Assembly (NCBI RefSeq): GCF_014126825.1
Contig: NZ_CP059900.1
Coordinates: 496,001 to 560,000 of the forward strand
Direction of reading: 5' to 3'
DNA length: 64,000 bases
Source of the DNA: Tomitella gaofuii
Lineage (GTDB): Bacteria > Actinomycetota > Actinomycetes > Mycobacteriales > Mycobacteriaceae
Part shown: in pieces, positions 36,769 to 45,726 of the stretch
Layout: every line of letters begins with the position of its first letter
Position numbering within the stretch: the first letter of the stretch is position 1
Made by a program: the position numbers and the translations under genes
Notes under the pieces: generated by a model
Told to the model about the DNA's origin: nothing
Seen by the model: only the letters and a program-made list of their open reading frames with translations
Databases searched by the model: none

Positions 36769-36909
36769 TCAGAAGGAGTCGGACAGTGTGTCGGCGATGT
36801 CCCAGAACGTGTCCGACAGGTCGTGGGATCCCCCGGCCCACAGGAAGTCGGAAAGTACCCAGAACGGCTCTGCCAGGGACGTGTTGACGAGGTCGGCAAT
36901 GGAACCCAT
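36769..36909 (-). CDS. 46-aa acidic mini-protein (PorA/PorH-like)
   Basis: An ORF of 46 codons with an ideal ribosome site (GAGGAG, 5-nt spacing). The protein starts MGSIADLVNTSLAEP and has FWVLSDFLW, HDLSDTFWDIADTLSDSF. It has no Lys or Arg, several Asp and four Trp/Phe pairs spaced like an amphipathic helix, and no signal peptide. Size, acidity and Phe/Trp pattern recall the short mycomembrane porins PorA/PorH of Corynebacterium, which also lack signal peptides. Sequence homology cannot be claimed by eye. A TATGCT -10 box lies about 36 nt upstream. A strong hairpin upstream insulates it from sodA. Confidence 0.6.
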   Translation of the reverse strand: MGSIADLVNTSLAEPFWVLSDFLWAGGSHDLSDTFWDIADTLSDSF

Positions 36910-36943
36910 GACATCTCCTCAATGGAATGAATAAGTGATGCAG

Positions 36944-36949
36944 AGCATA
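36944..36949 (-). promoter_or_regulatory. Candidate -10 box of the mini-protein gene
   Basis: On the minus strand TATGCT lies about 36 nt before the mini-protein ATG, with TGGACG 17 nt further upstream as a possible -35. The local DNA (tail of the leader, TTATTCATTCC) is AT-rich for this genome. Confidence 0.45.
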
Positions 36950-36991
36950 ACGCGGAAAGGCCGACTCGTCCATCTGGAGTGCGTGATATAA

Positions 36992-37029
36992 GACGCCGCC
37001 CCGCAGCCGTGCGGCTGCGGGGCGGCGTC
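36992..37029 (-). terminator. Hairpin terminator of sodA
   Basis: Perfect 17-bp arms (36992-37008 and 37013-37029) with a 4-nt loop lie 52 nt after the sodA stop. On the minus strand TTATAT follows, a weak U tract. It separates sodA from the mini-protein gene. Confidence 0.8.
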
Positions 37030-37081
37030 GATGTGCGTGGCGCCCGGTCCGTGCGGCCCGGGCCCGTGCGCGCGGCCGGAC

Positions 37082-37711
37082 TCAGGCCGGGACGATCAGG
37101 CCCTTGGTCTGGGTGCGGGCGCGGTCGAAGCGGCCGGCGGCGTCGGCCCAGTTGACGACGTTCCACCACGCCTTGACGTAGTCGCCCTTGACGTTCTTGT
37201 ACTGCAGGTAGAACGCGTGCTCCCACATGTCGAGCATGACGATGGGGATGATGCCGGCGCTGATGTTGTTGTTCTGGTCCTCGAGCTGCTCGAGCACCAG
37301 GTTGCCGCCGATCTGGTCGTAGGCCAGCACGGCCCAGCCGGAGCCTTGGATGCTGTTGGCCACGGCGGTGAAGTGCGTCTGGAACTTGTCGAACGACCCG
37401 AACTGCTCGTCGATCGCGGCGGCCAGCTCGCCCTCGGGCTTGTCGCCGCCGTCCGGGGACATGTTGTTCCAGAAGATCGAGTGATTGGTGTGGCCGCCGA
37501 GGTGGAAGGCCAGGTTGCGCGACAGCAGCGGGGCCTTGGCGCCGATGGTGCCGTCCTCGCGGGCCTCGGCCATCGCCTTCAGCGCACCGTTGGCGCCGGT
37601 GACGTAGCCGGCGTGGTGCTTGTCGTGGTGGATCTGCATGATCTCACCGGAGATGTGCGGCTCCAGCGCGCTGTAGTCGTACGGGAGTTCCGGAAGGGTG
37701 TACTCAGCCAC
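37082..37711 (-). CDS. sodA: Superoxide dismutase (Fe/Mn family)
   Basis: 209 aa from the GTG at 37711; AAAGGA is well spaced for this GTG, whereas the ATG two codons earlier nearly overlaps it, and family members begin AEYTLP. Metal ligands are the His in QIHHDKHH, the His in [13 protein letters not shown] and the Asp and His in [13 protein letters not shown]. It removes superoxide and is probably abundant or secreted as in mycobacteria; the metal cannot be decided by eye. It is divergent from msrA, another oxidative-stress gene. Confidence 0.95.
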   Translation of the reverse strand: MAEYTLPELPYDYSALEPHISGEIMQIHHDKHHAGYVTGANGALKAMAEAREDGTIGAKAPLLSRNLAFHLGGHTNHSIFWNNMSPDGGDKPEGELAAAIDEQFGSFDKFQTHFTAVANSIQGSGWAVLAYDQIGGNLVLEQLEDQNNNISAGIIPIVMLDMWEHAFYLQYKNVKGDYVKAWWNVVNWADAAGRFDRARTQTKGLIVPA

Positions 37712-37884
37712 GATCATCCTTTCTGGGAGCGGGCGGGCCGCGCGGATGCACGCGGTCCGGGCCGGTCCGACCTTGATCTGTCCGTACCCCACCTTTGTGG
37801 ATGCAAACATTTTCTGCAATAGCGGTGGTCAGCAGGCGGTCCGCGGTCGATGGGGCGCCACGGACGGCGGCGTAGGCTCGGGCC

Positions 37885-38556
<672 letters not shown>

Positions 38557-38735
38557 CGACGGGGCGTGTCCGCACGGATGCGCGTGCTCGCAGGGCGTGC
38601 TGCCGCCGGATGCCGTACCGTCGCGTCACAAGTACCGGGCTGGCGTACACGGATGGACGCCGCCCGGCGGTGCAGGCCGTGCACGGTCTGCACGGGCCTG
38701 TGAATGGACTTGGTGCCGGAGCGCGAGGAGTGACG

Positions 38736-39197
38736 GTGGGGCAGATCAGTATCAAGGCAGTGGCGGCGGCGCCGTTGGCGGTGGGGTTCGCCTACGTCGA
38801 CGACCACCGCACAGTTCCCCAATGGATGTTCGGGGTCACCGAGTTCACGCCGCTCGGCGAGCAGGAGCACGGGCTGGGCGCCGAGTATGCGGCGACGATG
38901 GTGCTCGGCCCCAAGACGCTGCGCTCCAAGGTGCGGGTGACCGAATGGGAGCAGGACGCGCTCATCACCCTCGAGTCCTATGAGGGCATCCGCAACTCGT
39001 CGTCGTGGCGGTTCACCCCGGTCGACGACGGGCACGCCGAGCTGTCCGTGGTGTTCACCTACGACTTCGGCGGCGGGCTGGCGGGCAAGGCGCTCGCCAA
39101 GATCGTCGAGCCGTTCGTGCAGGCGGCGGTGGCGCAGACTGAGAAAGACCTGCGCCGCCTCGTCGAACAGCACTATCTTGCATTGCACGAGGGCTGA
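38736..39197 (+). CDS. SRPBCC (START-like) family protein
   Basis: 153 aa. It reads as a polyketide-cyclase/START-like cavity protein: an N-terminal strand ISIKAVAAAPLAVGFAYVDD, WMFGVTEFTPLGEQEHGLGA and a long C-terminal helix (AKIVEPFVQAAVAQTEKDLRRLVEQH). A small hydrophobic ligand is expected but unknown. The GTG at 38736 has GAGGAG 5 nt upstream; the GTG at 38730 overlaps that site and is less likely. Confidence 0.8.
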   Translation: MGQISIKAVAAAPLAVGFAYVDDHRTVPQWMFGVTEFTPLGEQEHGLGAEYAATMVLGPKTLRSKVRVTEWEQDALITLESYEGIRNSSSWRFTPVDDGHAELSVVFTYDFGGGLAGKALAKIVEPFVQAAVAQTEKDLRRLVEQHYLALHEG

Positions 39198-39242
39198 ATC
39201 GCGACCGCACGCACGTCGCGCCGCGCCGAGGAGAGGGTGGGT

Positions 39243-40394
39243 ATGCGTCGGGGAACGACGGTACTGGCGGCGGCGGTCGCGCTCGTCGGGGCGCTGCTGA
39301 CCGGCGGCGCGGCGTCGGCGGCGCCCGCGCCTGCCCTGCCCGACGGATCGGCGGCGTCCGCGGCGGCGATCCCGCCGCAGTTCGCGCGGGTCCTGGCAGG
39401 CCAGCACGTGATCTACTCCTACTCGGGCCCCACCCCGCCGCCGGCGCTGTTCGACGCGGTGCGCGCGGGCGAGGCCGCGGGCGTCGTCTTCTTCTCCGAC
39501 AACATCGTCTCGCTCGACCAGATCCGCGGCGTGGCGCAGGACCTGCAGGACGCGGCGATGATGAGCCCGATCCCGGTGCCGCTGCTCCTGCTCACCGACC
39601 AGGAGGGCGGTCAGGTGCGCCGGCTCCGGCTGCCGGGCGCGGACGGCCCGGCGGCCTCCGCGTCGCGGGTGGGAGCGGCGGCCGATCCCGCCGCGGCGGG
39701 ATCGCGCACCGGCCACGAGGCGGCGTCGGCGCTGCGCACCGCCGGATTGAACGGCAACCTGGCCCCGGTGCTCGGGGTGCACCGGGCCCCGGGTGACTTC
39801 CTCGACGCCTACGGCCGCTCCTACAGCTCCGACCCGGCGGTGGTCGCGGCCGCGGCGGGCGCGTTCATCGGCGCACAGCAGGCCGACGGCATCGCCGCCA
39901 CCGCCAAGCACTTCCCCGGGCTGGGGGCGGCGCCCGCGGGGGCGAACACCGATGAGGAGGCGGTGACGATCCCGCTGGACGCCGGAACGCTGCGCAACGT
40001 CGACGAGGCGCCGTACCGGGCCGCGATCGCCGCGGGCGTCGACATGGTCATGCCGTCGTGGGCGGTGTATCCCGCGCTGGATCCGGGCGCGCCGGCCGGG
40101 TTGTCGTCGGCGATCCTGCGCGGCGACCTGCGCGGAAACCTCGGATATCAGGGCGTGATCGTCAGCGACGCCATCGAGGCGGGCGCCCTGGCGGCCTTCG
40201 GCGACGCCGGCGACCGCAGCGTGGCCGCGCTGGCCGCGGGGCAGGACCTGGCACTGTGCTCGTCGCGCGACGCGGCACAGGGTGCGCAGGCCACCGGGGA
40301 CCTCGCCGCGGCGATCACCGGTGGGCGGCTGAACCTCGGCGACGTGCTGGCGTCGACGGAGCGAGTGCTGGCGCTGCGCCTGTCGCTGCAGTGA
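39243..40394 (+). CDS. Secreted glycoside hydrolase family 3 protein (beta-N-acetylhexosaminidase-like)
   Basis: 383 aa. A signal peptide (1-28, AASA) leads to a single GH3 TIM barrel: LLLLTDQEGGQVRRL, GLNGNLAPVLGVH, KHFPGLGAAPAGANTDEEAV, VDMVMPSWAVYPALDP and the nucleophile region IVSDAIEAGAL. NagZ-type enzymes carry a catalytic His in a DSH motif after KHFPGHG; here that His is missing, so activity may differ. It probably acts on cell-wall sugars outside the membrane. The ATG at 39243 follows GAGGAGAGG. Confidence 0.85.
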   Translation: MRRGTTVLAAAVALVGALLTGGAASAAPAPALPDGSAASAAAIPPQFARVLAGQHVIYSYSGPTPPPALFDAVRAGEAAGVVFFSDNIVSLDQIRGVAQDLQDAAMMSPIPVPLLLLTDQEGGQVRRLRLPGADGPAASASRVGAAADPAAAGSRTGHEAASALRTAGLNGNLAPVLGVHRAPGDFLDAYGRSYSSDPAVVAAAAGAFIGAQQADGIAATAKHFPGLGAAPAGANTDEEAVTIPLDAGTLRNVDEAPYRAAIAAGVDMVMPSWAVYPALDPGAPAGLSSAILRGDLRGNLGYQGVIVSDAIEAGALAAFGDAGDRSVAALAAGQDLALCSSRDAAQGAQATGDLAAAITGGRLNLGDVLASTERVLALRLSLQ

Positions 40395-40446
40395 GGCGGA
40401 TCGGCCCGAATGCCACTGCTGCGGCGTGGCGCCTATCGCAGCGGCA

Positions 40447-41382
40447 TCACCCTTTTCGCAACTGCGGCATCACCTTGTCCGCCACGAGCTCGAGGTGGTC
40501 GAGGTCGGTGAGGTCGAGCGTCTGCAGGTACATGCGGCCGGACCCCAGCTCGGCGTAGCGGCCGATCTTCTCGACCAGCTCGTCCGGGGTGCCGGCCAGG
40601 CCGTTGGTCCGCAGCTCGTCCACGTCGCGGCCGATGGCGGCGGCGCGTCGGGCGATCTGCGCCTCGTCCCGCCCGCAGCACAGCACCATGGCGTTGGAAT
40701 AGGTGAGTGCGTCGGGGTCGCGACCGACGGACTCGCACGCCGCGCGCACCCGGTCGAACGCCGCCGCTGACGTCGCCGTGTCGACGAAGGGGATGTTGAA
40801 CTCGTCGGCGTAGCGGGCGGCGAGTGCCGGCGTGCGCTTCTTGCCCATGCCGCCCATGATGATCGGCGGATGCGGGCGCTGCGCGGGCTTGGGCAGCGCG
40901 GGGGAATCGATGACCGGGTAGTGGTGCCCGGGCATGCTGAGCTTCTGGCCCTCGGGGGTGTCCCAGAGCCCGGTGATCACGCCGAGCGACTCCTCGAGCC
41001 GGTCGAAGCGCTCGCCCAACGGCGGGAACGGAATGCCGTACGCGGCGTGCTCCTCGGCGTACCAGCCCGCGCCGAGGCCCAGCTCCACGCGCCCGCCGCT
41101 CATCGTGTCCACCTGGGCGACGGAGATCGCCAGGGGGCCGGGATACCGGAAGGTGGCCGAGGTGACGAGGGTTCCCAGCCGGATGCGGGAGGTCTCGCGC
41201 GCCAGGCCTGCCAGCGTGATCCATGCGTCGGTGGGCCCGGGCCGCCCGTCGACGTTCATCGCCAGGTAATGGTCGGAGCGGAAGAACGCGCCGTAGCCGA
41301 AGTCCTCGGCGGCACGGGCGACGGCGAGCAGATCATCGTAGGTGGCGCCCTGCTGGGGCTCGGTGAACACGCGCAGTTCCAT
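40447..41382 (-). CDS. LLM-class F420-dependent oxidoreductase
   Basis: A 311-aa luciferase-like TIM barrel. Family segments are MELRVFTEPQQGATYDDLL, FGYGAFFRSDHYL, RIRLGTLVTSATFRYPG, AQVDTMSGGRVELGLGAGWYAEEHAAYG and IIMGGMGKKRTPALAARYADEFN. It uses F420 (or FMN) to move hydride; the substrate is unknown. No Shine-Dalgarno is visible at the ATG. The DnaA-box cluster begins 256 nt upstream. Confidence 0.9.
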   Translation of the reverse strand: MELRVFTEPQQGATYDDLLAVARAAEDFGYGAFFRSDHYLAMNVDGRPGPTDAWITLAGLARETSRIRLGTLVTSATFRYPGPLAISVAQVDTMSGGRVELGLGAGWYAEEHAAYGIPFPPLGERFDRLEESLGVITGLWDTPEGQKLSMPGHHYPVIDSPALPKPAQRPHPPIIMGGMGKKRTPALAARYADEFNIPFVDTATSAAAFDRVRAACESVGRDPDALTYSNAMVLCCGRDEAQIARRAAAIGRDVDELRTNGLAGTPDELVEKIGRYAELGSGRMYLQTLDLTDLDHLELVADKVMPQLRKG

Positions 41383-41876
41383 GGAGACAACTCTGCCATC
41401 CGCGCGGCCCCGGGGTGGCGGAGTGGCAGTGCTGTCGGGGGCGGGAACGGTGCGGCCCGCGAGCGGGTGGGCCCGGTGCGGGTCGGTGTGCAGTCCGCGA
41501 TCCGATCCCGCGGGCCGGTGTCAATTCCGCGAGTGGGACTGCCTCGTGCGGCTTGTCCCCACGGGGGTTCTCGGGCGACCTGCTCGCGGCGGGCGGACGT
41601 GCTCGCAATCGGCGCCGCCGGGCGCCGTCCCCGAACCTGTGGACAACTGTGGACGGCGCAATCCACACCCTGTGGACGCTGGGGTGGAAAACCTGGTCAC
41701 GCGCGGTCGGGTATCCCCAGACTGGGGATAAGTCTGTGCAAACTGTGGACAACGAGGTGGAAAAAGTGTGCCGCGTCACAGATTTCGCGCCGTTCGATTG
41801 TGAATAGTCCACAGTTCGGAACCGCGCGCAGAGCCGGTCGCAGTGCGCACTGCGCGGAGACTGCGACAATGGGGCC
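41383..41876. other. Long intergenic region between the LLM gene and the ABM gene
   Basis: 494 nt with no credible gene. Its right half (41638-41813) holds the DnaA-box-like cluster and a perfect 19-nt palindrome, and is clearly AT-richer than the surroundings. GACAAT 7 nt before the next gene's GTG may be its -10 box. Confidence 0.7.
41638..41813. promoter_or_regulatory. Cluster of DnaA-box-like 9-mers
   Basis: Two perfect actinobacterial DnaA boxes (TTGTCCACA, read on minus) are at 41638-41646 and 41744-41752. Close variants are TGTGGACGG at 41648, CAATCCACA at 41659, TGTGGACGC at 41671, TGGGGATAA at 41723 and TAGTCCACA at 41805. A perfect palindrome TATCCCCAG-A-CTGGGGATA spans 41712-41730. 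Seven box-like sites in 176 nt with both orientations resembles an origin or DnaA-titration site, although no dnaA or dnaN is present. Confidence 0.65.
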
Positions 41877-42206
41877 GTGATCTACGAGCATGCGATTCTG
41901 GACGTCGGGGATACGGGGGCCGGGTTCGAGGCGGCGTTCGCGAAGGCGAAGGTGCTGATCGCGCGGACGGAGGGGTTCCGGCGCATCACGATGTCGCGCT
42001 GCCACGAGACCCCCGGCCGCTACCTGATGCTGGTCGAGTGGGACAGCGTGGCCGCGCACCTGGAGAACTTCCGCGGGTCGGCCGACTTCGAGCGGTGGCG
42101 CGCGCTGATGAACCCCTTCTACACCGCGCCGCCGACGGTCGAGCATTTCACCCCCTTCGACGGTGCCGACGCGCCTGGACCGGTTGTCGGCGCACCGGAC
42201 GCGTGA
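41877..42206 (+). CDS. Antibiotic biosynthesis monooxygenase (ABM) domain protein
   Basis: A 109-aa ferredoxin-like ABM fold: MIYEHAILDVGDTGAGFEAA, EGFRRITMSRCHETPGRYLMLVEW and SADFERWRALMNPFYTAPPTVEHF. Such proteins are small cofactor-free oxygenases or haem-related enzymes; the role here is unknown. GACAAT lies 7 nt before the GTG, which suits leaderless expression. It is the first of four closely packed same-strand genes. Confidence 0.82.
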   Translation: MIYEHAILDVGDTGAGFEAAFAKAKVLIARTEGFRRITMSRCHETPGRYLMLVEWDSVAAHLENFRGSADFERWRALMNPFYTAPPTVEHFTPFDGADAPGPVVGAPDA

Positions 42207-42219
42207 CAGGATCGGCGAG

Positions 42220-42561
42220 GTGACAGACCCTTTCGAAACCATCGCCGCGGCCGAGCTGCCGGACCGGTTCGACGACGCGACCGTGCTGCTGGACGTGCGG
42301 GAACAAGACGAGTGGGATCAAGGTCACGCGGTGGGCGCCGTGCACATGCCTCTGGGCGAGGTGTCGGAGCGGCTCGACGAGGTGGACCCGGACGCCGAGG
42401 TGTACGTGGTGTGCAGGCAGGGCGGACGGGCCGTGCGCGTGTGCCAGTTCCTGAGCCAGTACGGGCGCGACGTGATCTTCGTGCGTGACGGCATGGTGGG
42501 CTGGCAGCAGTCGGGCCGGCCCACCGTGGCTGCGGACGGCAACGAGGGCAGCGTCTATTGA
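42220..42561 (+). CDS. Rhodanese-domain sulfurtransferase
   Basis: A 113-aa single rhodanese domain. TVLLDVREQDEWDQGHAVGAVHMPLGE is the N-terminal half and the active loop is VVCRQGGRAV with its catalytic Cys. It transfers sulfane sulfur to a thiol acceptor; the partner is unknown. The GTG at 42220 is 13 nt after the ABM stop. Its own stop overlaps the TTG of the DUF4328 gene. Confidence 0.88.
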   Translation: MTDPFETIAAAELPDRFDDATVLLDVREQDEWDQGHAVGAVHMPLGEVSERLDEVDPDAEVYVVCRQGGRAVRVCQFLSQYGRDVIFVRDGMVGWQQSGRPTVAADGNEGSVY

Positions 42562-43904
42562 GCATGCCGGTGTTGTGTCAGCAGTGCACGCGGTGCGGGA
42601 CGTTGTGGCCCGTCGCGGTGGGCGATGCCGGGCCGGTGCCCGCGCGCTGGTGCCCGCACTGCCAGGGCGACCTGTCGCGGCCGTTCACGCCCGCGCCGCA
42701 GCAGCCGCACCCGCAGCGGCATGCGCCATCACCGCAGCGGTCGCAGCAACCACGGCAGCAGTCGCCGCAGCCCCGGCCGCGTCCGGTCGTCTCCGGCACC
42801 GCCGCGCCGCGCCTGCGGGGCGCGGACGCGCCGTCGCCGGCCGGGCCGCCGCAGCGGCAGGCGCGGGCCGCGCTGCCGCGCGGATACCGCTGGGTGGCGC
42901 GGCCGCCGGCAAGGCCCGGGGCCGGGCGGCGTCCGCAGCGGCCGGACGCCGCCCGGCCGGGGCCCACGCCGTTCTACCGTGAAATCCCGCGGTGGGGGCT
43001 GCATCCGGCGCCGCCCGCACCGGAACCGGACCCGGACCTGAAGCGGCGCTCGGCCGCCGCGAGCGCCCGGTCGACGCTCACCGTCACCCTGGTGCTGTTC
43101 GTGCTGGCAGCGGCGGCGGAGGCGTTCCGCTACGGGCTCATGCTGCGCAACCGCAGCCATCTCGTGCACCAGACGACGGTCGCGATCTCGGATGCGACGG
43201 CCCTGGTGCTCGGCTACGCGGCGATGGTGTTCGTCGTCGCATCGGCCGTCACGTGCACCCGGTGGCTGATCCGCGCGCGTGCGCGGACGTTCGAGGCGGC
43301 CGGGGAAGCCGAGCCGCGGCGCACCCGGTGGATGGCGGCGGGGATGCTCGTCCCCGTCGTCAACCTGGTGTACCCGGGGGTGTTCCTCACCGAGCTGGCG
43401 GCGGCGCGCCGGCGGGCGGGGACTGACGACGACAGTGCCCGGGCGGACCGCGGGCCGGGGCTCGACGCGCTCCGGGGAGGCGGGCCCGCTCCGGTGCGGG
43501 CGGTGCGCGGCGCCTGGGCGACGGTGCGCGCGCACTACCGGGGCCTGCGCGACGGGGCGTCGCTGCGGACGCTGGTGCGCTTCTGGTGGGCGCTGTGGGT
43601 GCTGTGCAATGTCACGGCGGCCGCCGTGGCCGTGCAGCGGTGGGACCCGTCGGTGCAGGCGCGCGCCGACAACGTGGTCTACACCCTCTACGCCGACCTG
43701 CTCGCGATCGCCGCCGTCGTCGTCACTCGGATCGTCCTCGACCGGGTCGAGGGCCGCGAGCGCGCGCGCACGAAGACGCCGGCGCGGTGGGTGATGGACA
43801 CGGCGGCCTTCCGAGGGGAGCCCGCCGAACAAGCCGAGGCTGCGCCCGCTGAGGCTGTCGACGCTGCGCCCGCCGAACCTGCCGGGGCGGGGGCGCCGCG
43901 ATGA
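42558..43904 (+). CDS. DUF4328 membrane protein with N-terminal zinc ribbon
   Basis: 448 aa. CQQCTRCGTLW...RWCPHCQG gives two CxxC knuckles of a zinc ribbon. A long Pro/Gln/Arg-rich linker (about 45-165) follows, then four membrane helices of the DUF4328 type (LVLFVLAAAAEAFRYGLML, LVLGYAAMVFVVASAVT, GMLVPVVNLVYPGVFLTEL, FWWALWVLCNVTAAAVAV, plus a last one). From memory the M. tuberculosis counterpart is Rv3843c beside glpQ1. A TTG at 42558 (GAGGG upstream, overlap with rhodanese stop) or an ATG at 42564 starts it. Confidence 0.82.
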   Translation: MSMPVLCQQCTRCGTLWPVAVGDAGPVPARWCPHCQGDLSRPFTPAPQQPHPQRHAPSPQRSQQPRQQSPQPRPRPVVSGTAAPRLRGADAPSPAGPPQRQARAALPRGYRWVARPPARPGAGRRPQRPDAARPGPTPFYREIPRWGLHPAPPAPEPDPDLKRRSAAASARSTLTVTLVLFVLAAAAEAFRYGLMLRNRSHLVHQTTVAISDATALVLGYAAMVFVVASAVTCTRWLIRARARTFEAAGEAEPRRTRWMAAGMLVPVVNLVYPGVFLTELAAARRRAGTDDDSARADRGPGLDALRGGGPAPVRAVRGAWATVRAHYRGLRDGASLRTLVRFWWALWVLCNVTAAAVAVQRWDPSVQARADNVVYTLYADLLAIAAVVVTRIVLDRVEGRERARTKTPARWVMDTAAFRGEPAEQAEAAPAEAVDAAPAEPAGAGAPR

Positions 43905-44659
43905 CCGGCGGGTTGCCCCGCATCGTGGCCCACCGCGGCTCGTCGGCGCTGCGGGCCGAGCACACGTTGGCCGCCTACGAGCTGGCGCTGGAGCAGGGCG
44001 CGGACGGGCTCGAATGCGACGTGCGCCTGACCGTCGACGGCCACCTGGTGTGCATCCACGACCGCACGGTGGACCGCACCTCGGACGGTACCGGCGTGGT
44101 CAGCGAGATGACGATGCGCGAGTTCGACGCGCTGGATTTCGCGCAGGGGATCGGCGACCCGGAACGGGTGCTGGAGCTGTCCACGCTCATCGCGCTGGCG
44201 CTGGACCATGAGCGGCCGGTGAAGCTGTTCATCGAGACCAAGCATCCCGTGCGCTTCGGCGGGCTCGTCGAGGAGCGGGTGCTGCAGATGCTGGGCCGCT
44301 ACGGGCTGGCGTCGCCCCCGTCGGCCACGCACGCGCGCGCCGTGGTCATGTCGTTCTCGCCGGCCGCGGTGTGGCGGGTGCGCCGGGCCGCGCCGCTGCT
44401 GCCGACGGTGCTGCTGGGCGACGCTTCCGGTTACCTGGGCGGGTCGGCGTCCACGACGGTGGGCGCGACCGCCGTCGGGCCGTCGATCAAGAGGCTGCGC
44501 GCCGACCCCGAGATCGTCGACCGCGCCGCGGCGGCGGGCCGGGCCACCTACTGTTGGACCGTCGACGAGCCCGACGACGTGGCGCTGTGCCGCGAACTGG
44601 GCGTCGACTGGATCGCCACCAACACGCCCGGCCGCGCCCGTCGCCTGCTGGAGTCCTGA
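43901..44659 (+). CDS. glpQ1: Glycerophosphodiester phosphodiesterase
   Basis: 252 aa. It hydrolyses glycerophosphodiesters to glycerol-3-phosphate and an alcohol. Motifs are IVAHRGSSALRAEHTL, GADGLECDVRLTVDGHLVCIHD, the His acting with the metal site, KLFIETKHP and CWTVDEPDDVALCRELGVDWIATNTPG. No signal peptide, so it is cytoplasmic. The ATG overlaps the DUF4328 stop (ATGA). The symbol follows the syntenic mycobacterial gene. Confidence 0.92.
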   Translation: MTGGLPRIVAHRGSSALRAEHTLAAYELALEQGADGLECDVRLTVDGHLVCIHDRTVDRTSDGTGVVSEMTMREFDALDFAQGIGDPERVLELSTLIALALDHERPVKLFIETKHPVRFGGLVEERVLQMLGRYGLASPPSATHARAVVMSFSPAAVWRVRRAAPLLPTVLLGDASGYLGGSASTTVGATAVGPSIKRLRADPEIVDRAAAAGRATYCWTVDEPDDVALCRELGVDWIATNTPGRARRLLES

Positions 44660-44711
44660 GCCCGCGCGGCAGTCCCGTCCCGGCATCGCCGGTCGCGTAG
44701 TGTCGGGCCCC

Positions 44712-45656
44712 GTGGGTAAGAAGAGCAAGAGGAACAGCGGTCCGCGGACGGGAAGCCGCCGCGCCGAGCTGATGGAGAAGCGCCGCCTGGAACGCGAGCA
44801 GGCGCAGCAGGAGCCGGTGCGCCCGTTCGCCGGGCTGGCCTACGAGTGCGACCTGGTGGCGCTGCGCGAGTTCGTGCCGTCGGCCACCGCGGCGCTGCCC
44901 GTGCGCCCCGAGGTGGCGGCCGAGCATCCGATCACCCTCGCCACGGTGGTGCCGGGCGCGGCCGCGGCGGTGGTGCGCGAGGAGGCCGCCGCGTCCGGCG
45001 CAGAGGGCGCGGGGACGGCCGTGAACGCCCTCGTCGGCATGCAGGTGCAGTCGTCCTCCTACGACCTGGGCGCCGACCTGGCCGCGGCGGTGCTGTGGGC
45101 GGCGGGCGCCGAGGCGGGCGAGACGCTGCAGGTGGCGAACCCGACCGACACCACCCCGCCCGTCACCGAGGTGCTGCAACCCGACGCGCCGCTGGAGATC
45201 ACGGTGCACAAGGATTTCGAGTGGTGGCTGGCAGGCGGGGCGGAGACCAACGCGCAGGTCAAGGCCGCCGTGGAGCAGGCCAATCAGCTGATGATGCCGA
45301 GTGAGCGTATCGACGGCGTCGACGCCGCCTGGTGGGTGGACGCCGGCGAGCGGGCCCACCTGCGCTGGGTGCGCCCCGAAGACGAAGACGCGCTGATGGC
45401 CGCGCTGGCCCGGGTGCACGCCGCGGGCGGGCTCACCCTGGGCGAGGGGTCTCGATTTGCGGGGACGTTCCGCGCGCACGGGCTGCTGGTGCCGGTGTTC
45501 GACCTGGACCTGGAGAAGCACCCGCTGGAGTGGCGCGACGCCACCCTGGAGCTGGGCGCGCGCCTGGACGAGGCCCTGGCCGACGACGGCCCGCTTTCCA
45601 GCGAGCAGCGCCGTTCACGCGACGGGCTGCGCGGCCGTCAGGTGACGATCCGGTAG
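44712..45656 (+). CDS. DUF5926 family protein
   Basis: A 314-aa soluble protein. It has a basic start (VGKKSKRNSGPRTGSRRAELMEKRRLEREQ) and conserved segments such as YECDLVALREFVPSATA, NPTDTTPPVTEVLQP and the acidic ending EKHPLEWRDATLELGARLDEAL. DUF5926 is widespread in actinobacteria and unassigned. TAGTGT at 44698-44703 lies 8 nt before the GTG, so the mRNA is probably leaderless. A terminator follows at 45670-45711. Confidence 0.85.
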   Translation: MGKKSKRNSGPRTGSRRAELMEKRRLEREQAQQEPVRPFAGLAYECDLVALREFVPSATAALPVRPEVAAEHPITLATVVPGAAAAVVREEAAASGAEGAGTAVNALVGMQVQSSSYDLGADLAAAVLWAAGAEAGETLQVANPTDTTPPVTEVLQPDAPLEITVHKDFEWWLAGGAETNAQVKAAVEQANQLMMPSERIDGVDAAWWVDAGERAHLRWVRPEDEDALMAALARVHAAGGLTLGEGSRFAGTFRAHGLLVPVFDLDLEKHPLEWRDATLELGARLDEALADDGPLSSEQRRSRDGLRGRQVTIR

Positions 45657-45669
45657 GAAGCCGACCGGG

Positions 45670-45711
45670 GGCGGGGCTGCGGGGGAGATGACCCTTGCGG
45701 CCCCGCCTTTT
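45670..45711 (+). terminator. Rho-independent terminator after the DUF5926 gene
   Basis: 11-bp arms (45670-45680, 45697-45707; one G-T pair) are followed by TTTT at 45708-45711. It lies 13 nt after the stop and also faces the convergent LCP gene. Confidence 0.75.
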
Positions 45712-45726
45712 CGTCGGCCCGCGCTC

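Noticed and set aside
38677-38708. Imperfect inverted repeat after msrA
   Set aside because: The arms need a bulge and no T run follows; too weak to call a terminator.
41638-41813. The DnaA-box cluster as the chromosomal oriC itself
   Set aside because: No dnaA, dnaN, recF or rpmH lies within the window on either side, so I report it only as a cluster.
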